This document shows, piece after piece, positions 7,601 through 21,600 of a stretch of 64,000 nt of DNA. The DNA lies in contig NC_089557.1 in the NCBI RefSeq assembly GCF_040115645.1, forward strand, positions 1,116,001 to 1,180,000, read 5' to 3'. The translations under genes were made by a program, and so were the position numbers. This DNA is from Euwallacea fornicatus (Eukaryota; Arthropoda; Insecta; Coleoptera; Curculionidae). The notes below the pieces were generated by a model. That model was not told the origin of the DNA. It saw only the letters and a list, made by a program, of their open reading frames with translations, and did not search any database. Each line of letters opens with the position of its first letter. The first letter of the stretch is position 1.

Positions 7601-10600
7601 AATACTGCTACGAAGAGGTATATAACACCACTTTTGAATATTTTTACCTGGAATTTATTACCGACTAATTATCCGACTCGACCTTGCTCTTCCCTTCATT
7701 TTTGCAACCAGCGTCACATAAATCATAGACAAGTATGATGATAATAGGGCCAGCCCGCGGCGCATAACATGGTGCATTTCTCTGAGTCACAGTTTCGTAA
7801 AATTGTGCAAAATAAACAAAAAAAAGGCCTCAACGGGTAATAGTTCCTTAATGGAAATCAAAATCGAATCAGAACAAAACCGGTTCCGAGACCAAACGCT
7901 AACATAATAGGAAAGATAGCGATCAGTTTGGCTTTCCCATTTCCAAATTAAATCGGGGCTGAAGGACTCTAGAAATCGAATAGAGCCGGATCGATGGCTC
8001 TAAAATTGACGGGATTGAGTTCTCTGTTTGAGATCGGACACCGCTGGCCAGCCGGCTATTTTCGGACATCGATATATTACGGTCGCACATACATTTTTAA
8101 ACATCAGAAACGCGGCGCATCAGCTTGAATTCGAAACGAGGGAAAAAGCGAACGTTATTGGAGACACAATGGGACAATACAAACCGAAAATGAGGCCATT
8201 TCCTCTGCAACAGCGGGAAAAAATGTAAAAATATGATTTAGAAGCACAATGCCTGTCATACAAATTCCAAACAGGTTGTCTTTGAAAACCCCCCCAAAAA
8301 AAGGTTGACTGATTACTTCCTGGGAGTGAATTGTCCCCCCCCCCCCCACACACACACACACAAGGAGCTCCTTTTGTCGGAATTCCATCCATCATTTAAC
8401 AGCCCGCGATATAAAACAAGGAATATGTATAGGCAGCCGAAACTACATCTCGTGACGCTACTAAGATGATTTATTCAGGTCAAACTTCCTTCCTCAGCTT
8501 TTCCAAGGGGGCCATTAAAGTGGCTGATACTGATTACCCGAAATTAACCCCATCCTAGACAAACTTCCCTCATCGTAGCTCAATCATTATAAAATCATTA
8601 AGCTCGCAGAGAGTGCATGGATATTGGTTTTATCGCGTAATTATGCGAATTTCAGGTGATTCGCAATATTAACTGATGCATTGGTGTTTGACAGTGGCGG
8701 GCATTTAGGAAAAGAAAGCTTTTTTTTAAATAATCCGACGGAGAATTTTCGTCAAGCCGTTTACCTGGCAGTGTTAGTTCTGTGGCGCCATCACTTGGTT
8801 CTCAGGGTAATTATGTAAACTGCAGCGGCATCGGTGAGCACTACATTGAGATAGCGAGTGGATTCTTGCCATTTTGTCAAGAATCCGAGCATTTTTGGTT
8901 ACTAAAATGGTTGATTTACTTCCCGATTTCCTCTCTGATTATCGCGAACCAGGAATGCGAAGATAACGAAGATTTTTTGTTTTCTCTCTTCGTTAACTGA
9001 ATTTGTGTTTGAGTTTGTTCTCTCCGCCTCTGAGGAAGATTTCGAAAACGCGTAACTTCGACGAACTGGCGTTGATGGCAGCCATCAGATTAGCATCCAG
9101 GAAGCCATTAGGCAAATGACGTGATGTATCTAGTGATTAGTTCCACTCCCAGAGCGGGCCGGGATACATGCCCGATTTTTTGCCCCCGCGGGTTAAGAGA
9201 TTGCTGAAGCTTTTAGAGTAATATTGCCGAGCATATTTCGATATTGGGCCTTTGGGTATTTGGGCTCGATGCTGCCCTAGTTAAATGCGGATGGGCACTT
9301 CAGTAACTAAATGCTCTAGAATTGAACAGGGGAGGGCTGGCCATAGGCCAAGTTTCCTTACTCGACGAAGTTCGCAACGCCATTACTCAATTTTAAAAAT
9401 TTCACATATTCAGATGTGCATGGGGAGTGCGGAAGATCTTGTCGTCAGGGTCAGTTTGACCCAATCCGCCACTGGAAATGAAAATGTGCAAGAGCGGAGT
9501 GGATACTGATTGGTCCAGTGTTCCATAGCGTTCTTCATTATTTTCACGAAGAGCTCCCTTATGAGTACTGAAATTGTGAACGAAACACCAACCCCTAACC
9601 CAATTAACAAATTTTCAAGCAATTTACCTGCATCCATTTAAACCTTTTAATGACGTAACTACGAAACCCCACCATGCCATTCTCCCCATGGAGAGCGTCC
9701 TAATTCGTTAATCCATCGATTGATGGCGTTCGACCGACCGTGCTGATTAGATTAGTTAGGGAAACTGTGTCCTGCGGGCCTGATCAACAATCGTCGTTGT
9801 TCACTTTTGCCCATTTCACTTGCCCTCTTGCCTCCTCAAATCGAGACCGATTTTGCTATAAAGTTGCACCGCCGTTGTTAATTTTATTCGAGCAGAGGGT
9901 CACTCATCCCAAACGTGAATAATTCAGACCCAATTCCGGAACAAGCAAACATCACAGCGTTATAACGTGAATTATACAATTTCGCCCAAATATAAGGGTT
10001 AATTGCAATAAAATGTTGTAACAAAGGTTAAACGTAATTAGCCTAGAAAAAACAGTGGAAATAAGGGCGAGAGGGTAAATTCTGCAACGTGTCTACTTGG
10101 GTCGCGGTCTCGAGGGCTCTACACACGTTTCCGAGCCCTTAGGGCGATAGTTGGTTTATTCCGCGCCACAAAGAAACACTTGTGGCCGTGCGAAAAATCG
10201 CCAAGAGTGCCCCACTCGCCTGTTTTGCTGACTAAGGGGGCTCGCTTTTATGTTTCGTATGGTGATAACAAGGGCCAGGAAAACGAGAACAAATTGCTGT
10301 TGCTGGATGTGTTCGGTTCAAGTCACGCTCATATTAACGCCGGGCTTCTCCGACCACAATCGGGGTGCGAAGGCTGCCCATGTGCTGCTTCTTCCTGCAG
10401 ATCACCAGATACACAACGAAAGCCACAATGTTTCAGGTGCTTGTGCGTGTCCACCTCTATTGAATGGCCACGGAGCTTCCCCTTCAGCTAAAACCTGTTA
10501 TTAGTTGCGTTGACGAGGGAGATGAGTTTTAATCGACTCCAATTTCCAGAGCGGTCTCCGGATGTCCCAGAGACCGGACAACATTTTCATAAAATCCCTA

Positions 10601-13600
10601 ATATTCGCGATTCGTGATATTTATGTTAATTCAGTTTAAAACTCGAATGAAAACGGGGAGAGTTTCGAAGAGTTGGTATACGAAGTGCGAGCTTCTGGTT
10701 GCAAGACTTATCGGCTAAATAATGCAAAAACTCGAGCCATCAATTATTCTTGCACACGAACTCTGTGGTCTCCAAAGCTAGAATGGTTTGTAGTTCGACC
10801 CGATGCATAATGGAACTATCACGGAATTTCCCGGGAAAGTAGACGGAAAATCTTTTAATTTATTTAGGGGGGAGCAACACGAAAAGATCGATCCGCACTC
10901 ACGAGCAACGCAACGTTGAAATTTTTTTGCCGGTAATATAAATTTTATATGGAAAATTATCACGAAGTTCATGGTAAATCCTGAGAGATTGCGCTTGTGC
11001 CTCTCTGTACGTTGCTAGTTTCACAAGTGACGGAATACAGTTCCCTATTCCTGGCATCCCACGGGAAAATTTACGTCGCCATCCCTGTCAGATTGTATTC
11101 GGTGTATTTGCAGGATCCGGGAGGCCACCGCGCACCCCAAAATACTTTTCCCGTGATTTATCGTCCCTTTTTAGAGTCGCCCCTGCACCGAACCATTGGG
11201 CCACTCTGTGCCACAACGAGACACAAACCGAGCTTACATGGTAGACACCCTTTCCCCGTTTTATCGCAATTCCCATAGTTTTCTCTGAGGTGTCATAATG
11301 CCAGAATTACAATTGGAGAATTATGTGTGTGAGCGGAATAAAACATGGCAGAAAGTGTGGAGTAGGCTCGTCCCTGCAATCATGTATTTAGACATTTCGT
11401 CCCATGCAGTATCTGACTCGATACGAGGTCCCGAGGCGAAAAATCCCATTTGATCCCCGATTCCCGGCGGTCGAAAATTGCGATTTTCCAGGCCGGAATC
11501 AAAAAAATAATAAAAGTAATCCCCAAGACAGACAAGCACACTCATCCGTTATAAAGTCGACCGGAGACAAAATGAACGATTTTATTCCGGTCAGCTTTTG
11601 CACTTTCGCAAGTCCCATTGTAATTTGGGGATCACAACACCTCCGGGACGTGAGGCAGAGTCTTAGATTGGGAATTGAGGAGGTTATGACTGTGGGAGGG
11701 GCCTCCGTGAGAGGGAGAAAGAGAGATAGAGAAAGAGGGAATATACATTTTTTTCATTCAATTCGGTTATGAAATACTGTTGAGCTTAATTTGGCAGATT
11801 AAATTTCGCTCGAAATTTCAGTTTGATGAATAATTAAATTGATGAGCTTTTTGTAACGAAATGGCTTTGAAATATGTGTGGAAACTAATTCGTTTTATTG
11901 CATCATAGAGATGGGCTCACGAAAAACAACTACTTCCATCGATAACGAATCTTCCTGCCCCCGTTTTTTTGCCCGATTTATTGACAGATTTTCTTCTTAT
12001 CTCCTCATTTTTCTCGCGAAAATCAATTTATAAATTTATCGACCCCCATGCCCAGCTCTAATCCAAAGCATGAGTGTTCAATACGGGCCAGATTCATTGT
12101 GCCGGTTAAATTATTTAATTATTAAATTCGCTAATTGGTTGCCTCGTTTGGTATTTCGAACTCGAATTAATATTATAATCGGATTTAGACAAATTGATTT
12201 TGGTTTTCGAGAGTAGATGGCTTTTGTTCGAAATTTAGGATGGAGCCTGTGTATGAGCTGAGCTTGTGTCTACACGGTAAATTTTTCCATTGAGTAAAAA
12301 TTTATGTGCTCGCTGGGGCATTTCCGGAAACAATTGTAGCTGCGAGCCGTTATCTTGGGAACGTAAGGAAAACTTGCCGTAATTGAAAACGAAAAGTGCA
12401 GCTCTGTCATAAGCCTGCGCACTTCCCTTTCGCATGTCAGTAGCAAGTCGATAGACAGGCGCAAGCAGCGCCCGGCGGCCGCGTTGCCGCACTTATTCTC
12501 ATTTCGTTATTCGTTCTAAGGTGTATCACGCATGGTGTGCAGGCGAACCCTGGGCACAGGAGATTAGCACGGGAAATCAGTTTTTATTTTTTTTGCGCCT
12601 GCACGGATTGTCCAATTGAACCACTCTTCCGTGGACGTGACAGTGCTCAAGACCGCCCGTCACTCCGCAATTTTTCCAATCGCCTGATTGACGCCGTTTC
12701 CGTCGAAAAAGCTTCGAAATTTCAAAAATTTGAACGTCCCTCGTAACCGTTCGACGCCACGATTGGTCGGTGGCCTCTTCAAGCAACAGCCGTAAACGTT
12801 TTTGCAAATAATGTTAAAAAGTTTCTTGTCTGAGCTCACTTACTTGTTTAGGTTGAACTTCATTATATAGGTAGTCGTTTGATTTATTTGCATTCGCTTT
12901 TCCTTCGTTGCATCTAAACAAAAGGTTGAATAAGAAGAAAAGGGAAAACTCATTTGACGTGAGGTTTTCACGCTTATATTGTTGGCGACGTTGTGTTTGT
13001 CAGATTATGACCTTGGCTCGGGCCAATCGCGGCCTCGAACGCTTACGCGGGACATTCGAATTCGTGAAATAGGAGGCGTTCTAGTAGGAGCGCATTTAAT
13101 GGGAAGATTGACCGCGCAACGAAGCGAGAACCGATTTCCCATGTTAATTTCCAATGTCCATCTTTCGCCTGGACGTCCGCTGTGGTATACACGTATATAT
13201 CTAAATTCGCCCCAAAAATTTCATGCCCCCGCAAACGCTGATGGGTATCAAAATAATTTTTTTTTTAAAGAAAAATAAGTCACGTTGCACTAAGGAAAAG
13301 CAAGACATTAACGTGTAGCCCGGCAATCTTACCACTTATCATTAAATTTAGGGCCTTAATATCCTGAGTTTTATCGCGGAGCCACTTCATAAATTTTTAA
13401 GGTAATTCGCTTCAAAATTTCAGAGACTTATTATTTCCCCCGTTAACGTCGACTTACTCGCAAAATATGTCGCGGATATCGCTTTAAATATTGCCATCAC
13501 CATTTCGCCTTATTGAAATCCTAATTTAGCACCAACACGCGAAAATCTTTAATTTGGAATCTCACACGGTCCTCCCCCGGGGGAACTGCAAAAGCATTCT

Positions 13601-15540
13601 TTTGTTATTCTTATTAGCCCGGGGTGTATTGTATGGTAAGGACGAGAGGGGAGCACAGACTCAAAATTCAACAGATTAAGTGGCGCCAGCCCGACTGTTT
13701 TGCTTTCGTCCCGCATTGTGTGGCCCCCGCTTTATTGTTATCGTTGTCGACGACTTTCCCCAAATTTCAAAGGACTAATAAAACTTGATGGGGGGACGGG
13801 AAAATATCGACTGGTATAATCAACAGGAGTCCCCAACAGTTGACGTACAGTCGTTTCCTTCCGACCGATTTGATATCTGCGATTGCAATTGGCGAAAACT
13901 TTTTATTCGACTTTTCGAAAGATGATGCTGATTTATGGCCTTTTTGCCCCCAGGAATATGGGAAGTTTTGATTGTGAATTCTACTACTGTTTCGTTTCAA
14001 CGAGTAAGGAAAAAAGACGGACGCGCGTGCAGTACACCGGTCGGAGCTCCCTGGACACATTTTTGACTGTCCGGAGTTATGTAGGTACTAAAACACGTTT
14101 GTTAGATAATGAGTTGGGAACGAGGTCACCATCAGCTAGACTCGAGGCATAAGCCCGTGGACGAGAAGCAAAAAGGATCCATGGGGCCGACCCTAATTAC
14201 GGAAAACGACAAAACGTTAAATCCCCTTTTAACCCGTGTTCAACTAGTTTCTGTTCTAGTTGCGGACACCATATCTCGTGGCTCATGGACGGATCTGGAG
14301 GGATCGGGGCCGTCAGTTTATCGTTGCCAGATTATACTTTCGTGGAGAAAATCGCAATTTTCTTTTCCGAATAACTATTAGTCGAGTGTTTGTTGTTAAG
14401 AAACGCGCCTAACGAGATTCAAAGGGGACCGTAATATTCTAAACAGCGGAGAACGACGTCGGATACTGTTGAAAGCTCCTCGTTGGAAATTAAGTCCGTA
14501 ATTAAAATCTAAAAGGTTCTTATTTTGAGCATTTCGAGCCGGAGGAGTCGGCATTTACCTTTCAATAATTAAAAGTTTAAGTAGGGCTCCGGTGGGAATC
14601 GCATAAGCCGATTTTGTTTTCCTGAAAGGCCGGGGAGTTTGATTTTTTAAAGCGTTAATTAATAAATTAATTTATGTACAAAGAAACGCTTATGTTTCGG
14701 ATGTAGCCGGGTACGAGGAGTCGTCGTCGGAGAAGGCTCCACAGTAAGCCGAAAAACCAGTGAGAATTTACACCGCGTTTCGTTTGTGAGATTTCCATGT
14801 AAAGTCGCAAGAGGGAGCAGAGCTTTAAAATGGATTCGCCGAAAACATTATTTACACCAAGTTTGGTCAGCCTCTGCCCACCGCACCGTCCGGGGATAGT
14901 CTCCATTCGGATGGACACGAGATCTTCATACAATCACCCTCTGAAACGAACTTTTGCGCCTTCCAAGGGTTGGCCACACATCTGCGATGTGGGCGCGGGC
15001 CCGGTGCGAGATAAGTCACAAGCCAGAACCGTACCATTCAAGGTACGACTGTTCCGCATCTTCCTACTGCCGGGATTTTCAAGAATACCATTCTAGAGTG
15101 CTTTCGGGAAGAATATATTCTTAAATTTCGGCAATACTGATTTTGCCATTGCGGCGATAGCGCTAGAAGATGAGAAAAAACCGAGAAGAGATAAGGAAGT
15201 GAAAAAAATATATGGGGCCGTAATGCATGGAAAATAGATCATCTGACGGAGAATTTATTCCATTATTTCTTCTCGTATTATTTCTCGTAACTGAGGCCGG
15301 GAAGAGCGGGATAAGGTCGTGATCGTTCGCTAAGTTTCTCAACATCCATTTTCCTACCAAAGTGAAGCCGACTCGTTAACGACTATGTATGAAGCGAATT
15401 AAACAATAATCAAGTATCGTTGTTATGTGATCAATTGTGATGGAGGGGAATCTCCGTTTTTCCCTCTCTTTGGTAGAAATTTTACAGAAACCAGTGCAGC
15501 ACGTCCACCTACCACTACGCGGGCGCGGCAGAAACTAAAT
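7601..15540. other. Gene-poor stretch, no recognised coding sequence
   Basis: The many frames of 60-120 codons here overlap on both strands and show no domains. Short tracts seen: a C-run with (CA)n at 8335-8362 and purine (GAGA-like) runs at 11708-11740. A minus-strand donor-like AA|GTAAGTG near 12830 follows a short ATG frame but leads to no convincing next exon. Otherwise I see nothing definite. Confidence 0.55.
8335..8362. repeat. Poly-C followed by (CA)8
   Basis: Thirteen C (8335-8347) run directly into (CA)8 (8347-8362). A shorter C7-A7 tract lies about 45 bp upstream. Ordinary microsatellite. Confidence 0.9.
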
Positions 15541-15625
15541 GAAACTCGTCGACCGGCTGTCGTCGACGGGACACGGACGTGTCCCGTGTCCGTGACGGAC
15601 GCGTCCCGTCGACGCGGGACCGAAA
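15541..15625. repeat. GC-rich nested inverted repeat block
   Basis: GTCGACGGGAC (15562-15572) is repeated in inverted form as GTCCCGTCGAC (15603-15613), a perfect 11-bp arm pair. Nested inside are GGGACAC/GTGTCCC (15568-15585, 4-base loop) and CACGGAC/GTCCGTG (15572-15594). GTCGAC occurs three times in 66 bp. The block stands out from its AT-rich surroundings and could fold as a cruciform or RNA structure. A 182-codon minus frame crosses it (15423-15971), but its middle is a translated poly-T tract and I do not accept it. Confidence 0.6.
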
Positions 15626-18600
15626 AACACTCAAAAGCCTGCATTCTTTTGTTTTTTTTTTCTTTTTTTTTTTTTTGAACGGGCGTCGTCCATCGAGCAC
15701 TCGTCCCGCACTCGGTCCGCGTCCGCATCGCAGATATGCGACCAGACTCTGAAGCGTGAGGAAAAAATAGGTACTCTGGCGAAAAAAATGCCCAAGGAGT
15801 AAAATGGGAATCAGAGCGCTCCGCGAGATCTGGAACAGCGGCGGCGGCTGCCAAAAGAAAGTCATTAATTTTCCGGAAGAAGAATGCCATCCGCACATTC
15901 GGGCTCGTATGTCGTTCGCGATAATTAATGTGCCGAAAATTGTAGTTTCCTAACAATATAAATTCCCGCAAGATTCATTGGAAACTTCTTTCCTCGTCGT
16001 CGTTGGCGTCGAGGAGGGGAGTTTTTCCTTCGAATCGATGCTCTTGCCAAAAAGCCCTAGAACGGCAAATATAGGCCACGTGCACCTCTTCGGCTGCGTT
16101 AACATAACAATTATTATTCCAAGTTTGCTCCTCCAACTTTCGATCGTTCCTGGGGAACTTTTCGTCGTAATTAGAATGTTTTACAGCTAGTTTAATCCCT
16201 CAGAACGTCGCCGTCGTCGAAGAATCGGAAAACCCCGAAAAAACTTATCTATAGGTCAAATCCTAACTATACATCCCAGATAATCGTACGTAACGCGATG
16301 AAGTTCCCCTTTTTCCTCTCGAAACAAGCATAAAACACAAACTGCAGACACGAAACTCGTCTTTTTGGAGTAACTCACAAAGTTTCTTGCATTTAGCCGG
16401 GGCGATTACAGTAGCAAGGAAGTTAACGTGTCTAAAAAGAAATTTCCAAAGTTCGTGTAGTTAGGTACGTTTTTCGACGAGGGCAATCATTAAAAACTTC
16501 ATTAAGGAGGGTTATTCGTACAATGGCGGCGGCGACGTCGCCACCACTGCTTAATTTCTCTTTTGTTTCACTCGAGTGCTTATACAATTTCGTGTCTTAC
16601 ATAATAAGTTTGGACTGAAAATTGACTCCACTTGGAAAAAGAGTTAAGTTTGGGACCCTGAAAGGGGATTTCCATTAATCCGGAATTGGTCGTTTTCAAT
16701 TTACGATATACACAGTGAATTGAAAGGGCGAAAAGCGGCCCAGGCCACAATGGAATTTATTAAAATTCAAAGGGTCGCACTGTTACGTTTCGATGTTAAA
16801 ATGCAAATAGAACCCTCTCCCGCTTTCGCCGAATAAACTGCATGTTTTTAAATTCCCACCGGGAAATGTGCATTTTAAGTGACAAATAGAGTTTACGTTT
16901 TTCACTGAAAAAGCCGTTTTTTCGTGCAAATTTGGTTTTGTCGCTTCTGTTGGATCCGGCAGAAGTACTTCCCTTCTATCAGTGAAGAAACTCAAACTAA
17001 AATTTGTATTCTTGAGAACTTACAGTTCCCTGCAACTTTCATTATTTAACACGTAATTTAAAACTGTATTTGACAATAAACAGCCGAATAAGGCGTAAAC
17101 AAGCAAAGATGGAGAGACGGCAACGAGAACTTAAGCCATCATCAGAAGCAATGTTTGAACGAAGATTTACCGAGTGCCTCGCTCTGTCGCTTGCAAATCG
17201 GCGCATTGATTATCTCTATTTATCTTTCGAAGATAAACTGCAGCTGAGCTCAGATTAGGAAAGTCGGAGCGAAGGGTTGTCGGAGAGATGAAGGGCAACC
17301 TTTCAAGAGTAACTCGAACATACGGGGGAATATGAGTCCCGTTTCGGGACAAAATGGCGAACGCAATTGAAACTTGTTTGTTGCATTTGCATTTAGGTCG
17401 CGCTTCGTTGTCGATAGGGGCAATAGACGAGTGGGGTTCCCCGCTCTCGTATCAACCTGACGCTTTCGGTGGTGATGTCCGGTATTCCTTGTGAGGGACT
17501 ACCCGCAAAATCGATCGGCCGAGCATTTGAGTAGAGCAAACCAGACTCAACCGAACGCGGTGCAAATTCTCTCTCCGGGCATTTCTTTTTTTTGTTAAAG
17601 TACCAATTTTCCCCTTTATCTCTTAATCTGTATAGGAGTGCGAGGCATAGTAATACGCTTTAAGCCGGTGTCACACCTCCCACTGAGTGTGGTTTCGCCA
17701 CGATATACAGGGAGAAGGTCTATTAATCAGAGGCGGTCGTGGCTCAGGTGATTAATAGTCTCAGACTTTTTCCCTTTCCAAATTGGAGCGGACGTCTTTG
17801 ATAGTAACTGATGGAAATGGAGTTATTTGTGTCTTTCTTTCTGATTTTTGTGCGTGATCAACCATCGAGGTGCAACACTGTGAAACGGAATCTTCCAATC
17901 CCCCTTCTCGATTAATTCCCATAGAACTGAAACATTTTTGCAGCGAGATTAAAATGTCTCTGCGTTCCTAATTGATGAGAGAGAAAGAGAGAAATGGGAA
18001 TTTGACTTGAGGATTGCGTTTTATTCCTCTATGCTTTTCGGCCATCTGTAAATCTTCCCCGCTTTTACTGCTGCGTGAGGGAGTGTTTTTTCCTGTTAAA
18101 CTCGTGCGTGAGCTCGCCCGAAAGCAAGAAATTACCGAATAGGTTCGGTTAACGGGACTTCGGCGCTGATGGCGTGACGAGAGATATAAATAAAAACCTG
18201 TGGAGCCCAAGCGACGAAAATAATCAAGTTCTGTTCCCTTAATCGCCAAAGAACGTTAACAACCATTTCTCGCTTCAATAACGCGAAAACCGCCCTAATC
18301 CGAAAGTGCATTAGATCCACGTCCGCCACAGATACCCTCCCGATGCATAGGGCTGACGGGAAAAACCTGGAAAATTTCCTGGGGTTAAGTGGAAAATCGA
18401 TCCGAATCCGACAAGCCTGCGGCCGCGAAAACGCTCGTGATTAAACATACTGAATCGGCAAAAAACTTATATAATTCCCCGAGAAATCCTGGGAAATTTG
18501 ACTAGCTAACTTGGGATCGGAATAATGGAGAAACCCAATTAGGACGTCTGGTACATAGCGAGTGTCATATTGCGAATGCCGAGCGTCGTCTGAGGATGAC

Positions 18601-21600
18601 AAGTGACAGCTGGCACGAGACAGCTTTACACTGCAACAGCTCTCTTCTGGATATTACGGAAGTTGTTAGTTAAAGTGTAATTGACTGTGGGGAGGGGAAT
18701 GTAGTCCGGCAAAGTTCCGTTTGAATGGCTCACCCTGCGCGCAGTGGGAGATTCAGAGACATTCGGTCAATTCTCGCTTTGGCCATGGGTCCGGGACTGT
18801 CCGCTCTTCGCCGAATCACAAGTCGCCCCTCCGCCCGACAAAATGTGGAATTGAAATAGGGATGGGATGTGCTAACTTCTGGTCGACCTTTCAAATCTAC
18901 CCGTTAATTTTAAGATTATTAGTATGGTAAACAGATGGTAATGGCGAATGCTGAGCCAGTGCGAGCGATCGGCTGCCGTTGCAACTTCCTCCCGTTCTTG
19001 CAGCGGAGTTGATGGAAATTTAATGAAGTTTGTCTAGGATAGGGATGATAATAGAGAAATAGCAGTCGTAATGGAATATTTAGCACGTTTGACCTGGTTT
19101 GGAATAGGAAGTTTTATTGGACTGATGGAGGTGCCCATCACATCGAAGAAAAAAAAATTGATTCCTTCACCTCAAGTTAACATTCCTCCCTTCGAAATCG
19201 CATTATCCCGGGAACATTCCCGTGAACATAATTTCGAAATTACATTTCCCTCTCTCTTTATCCAAAAACTAAAAGCTTTTGACGAGAAGGCGGCCCTTAA
19301 ACTGAATTTCTTCTTGACGGGGCTTTAGACGTGTTTTCCTTCGCCTCGCCTCGATGCAAAATACATTTACCGATAAACTTAAAGCTTTAATGCGATTTGA
19401 ATGTGATGGATGATTGAACGTGGAGCGCGCGGGCTTTCGGTCGCGCAAATTTACACATTCCGGCACAATACATGAGCGCATGTAAATAAATAAATTATGC
19501 CTAATTTCGGGGCCAATTAACCCAGATTGAATGGGGAGAGAGAACCCTTTTAAAGCCTCCATTCCAGAGAGACGAAATAAAAACATCTATCACTGTCTGG
19601 TGGTAATGGCGGACGATATATCCGGCCTAAAGTGCTGGTTACATTCAAATGCCACGCAGACCTGACGCTTTTTAAATACTTTCAAGTTGAATTCGAGCGA
19701 TGGGGCGGATCGATACGAGTTCAAGATCAATTAGATTCAAAAAAACATCTGGAATTGGGGTGGGGAAGAAACAGGCGAAGATTTACGCATATTTGAAGGT
19801 ACGGGGTGTTTGAAGCATTGTTACATTTAAAAGGTCGTCGAAAGAAGGAGGAGGGAGAGGGCGAATCTCCCGAATTTCCATAGGCTATTAAGCCGTTAAA
19901 TGCCCGCCTTCGAATCCGGAATTTTTTAACATCGCTCAGATCTTTGATACGCCACTGATTTCCATGTGAATTCGAATATTCTTCGTTCCTGTTCCTGCCC
20001 TGAAATTATCGGACATATTTACACTCAATCAGAGGCTCACGGCCAATGAAATCCAAAAAGTGTTTAACGTGAAACGGTCTCTCGGCGAGTGCCTTGAATT
20101 TTTTTATTTAAACTGCCGCTTGGCATGCTACGCGACTGATTTCTATATAGATTCGAACGTTATTGTAAATATTTATAATAAAACAACCGCAAATTGGGTC
20201 AACGCCGCTAATTTCGTATGGTGTCAGAGTCTTTTTTTAAATTCATCTGTACATTTACGCTAAATCCCAGAGGCGTAGCACCGAGGAATTTTAGAAGAGT
20301 CGTATCGTGCAAATTTAATTTGAGGCCCTTCTGCTCCATCGGCTCGAGTCCGAAAAGAAAGTTATCATTATGAACTTACGTTAAATTTCTGGATTTCTCT
20401 GAAGCTGGAAGAAAAGGGTTTACGTCATAAGGGTTTCCTTGTTCGCTTCGCTCTAACTATAAATTGCGAATCGTATTTGACCGAATTGTGATGAAGCAGT
20501 TCTTTTAAATAAAACATGACCAAGGTTCAAGGGTCCCCCCAAGGGAATTCTTAAATATTTAAGGAGACATTTTCACACAGGGCTTAGCACTCGTGTCAAA
20601 CAAAGGGTCTCTCGCCCTACTGTTGCTTGACTTTGAATCGCGTTCGTTCACAAAAACGTGAAATACTTTTAAATTAGTGTCACGTTTATCATAGGCGTAT
20701 TTCAATGAATCGAACATGCGTTTTATTCAGAGGATTGAGCCGCCCCTCGATTGAAATGATCTAGTGTGCTAAGTGCCTGCCAATCACTCCCCTAAGTTCC
20801 TATATCGATGACAGTCGGGGAGTATTTGGGTTGCCGCAAATTGCCCCATCCATCAAGGGATTAAAATCGTTATCCCCTCCCAGTGGGTTTTTCGAAGGCG
20901 CGAAAACTTTAAACATTTGATTCTGACAAAAACCAAAAGCAAGCGGGTCCACTCAGGGCGCATTCGCCAAAACGACCAGATTAACGTATTTCGTTTTGTT
21001 TTTACAGCATTCCATTCACCGACGGCTGGATCGACGCGATTGATCTGCGGCAGAGCTTTGGGAGTCCGATCGCCGGGTCCAAAGGTGGGATAGTCACCCG
21101 AGTCCAACTTTTTCCTTCACCAGACGACTCTCAAACGAGACGTTTCGACGTGACGCAGATACAAACTACTTGGACAAGGAGGCGAAATGCCAGAAAAAGG
21201 CAACAGCATTTCAGGATAATTCGGGAAGAATCCAAAGGCAAACAAACGCGCGGATCTGGCGAATAATCAAATTATGAAAAGCGGATCCTTAATTTTCGAT
21301 AAGGGTGGGAGAGGCAGCCCTCGTTCCCTTTAATCAAAATACCATCGCGGCCTCAATAATAAATGACAGAGATCCTTCGAAAACAAAATAATTAATTCGG
21401 GCGCTTTTCTTTAATGTCTCTCAAAACACCAACTGAGGGTTAGATCGGGGGCCGGCGAAGTCTGACAATCTGGGACCTGCGTAATTCCCCAAACGGAAAC
21501 GAATCGTTCCCAGTAATTTTACCATGCCATAATTAGGTGTTGCGAAACCACTTTTTCGGTTTACGCGCGTCAGAGGGTCTGGCGGGGACCTTTGCCCGCG

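Noticed and set aside
12820..12870. Minus-strand ATG frame followed by GTAAGTG as a possible first exon
   Set aside because: Only a few codons and no partner exon; such donor-like words are expected by chance.
15423..15971. Longest open frame of the window (182 codons, minus)
   Set aside because: It reads through a poly-T tract as poly-lysine and through the GC palindrome block, overlaps a plus-strand frame, and has no domain or splice context.
19205..19235. GGGAACATTCCCGTGAACA as a heat-shock element
   Set aside because: Only two units have correct spacing; the third is displaced, and there is no gene next to it.
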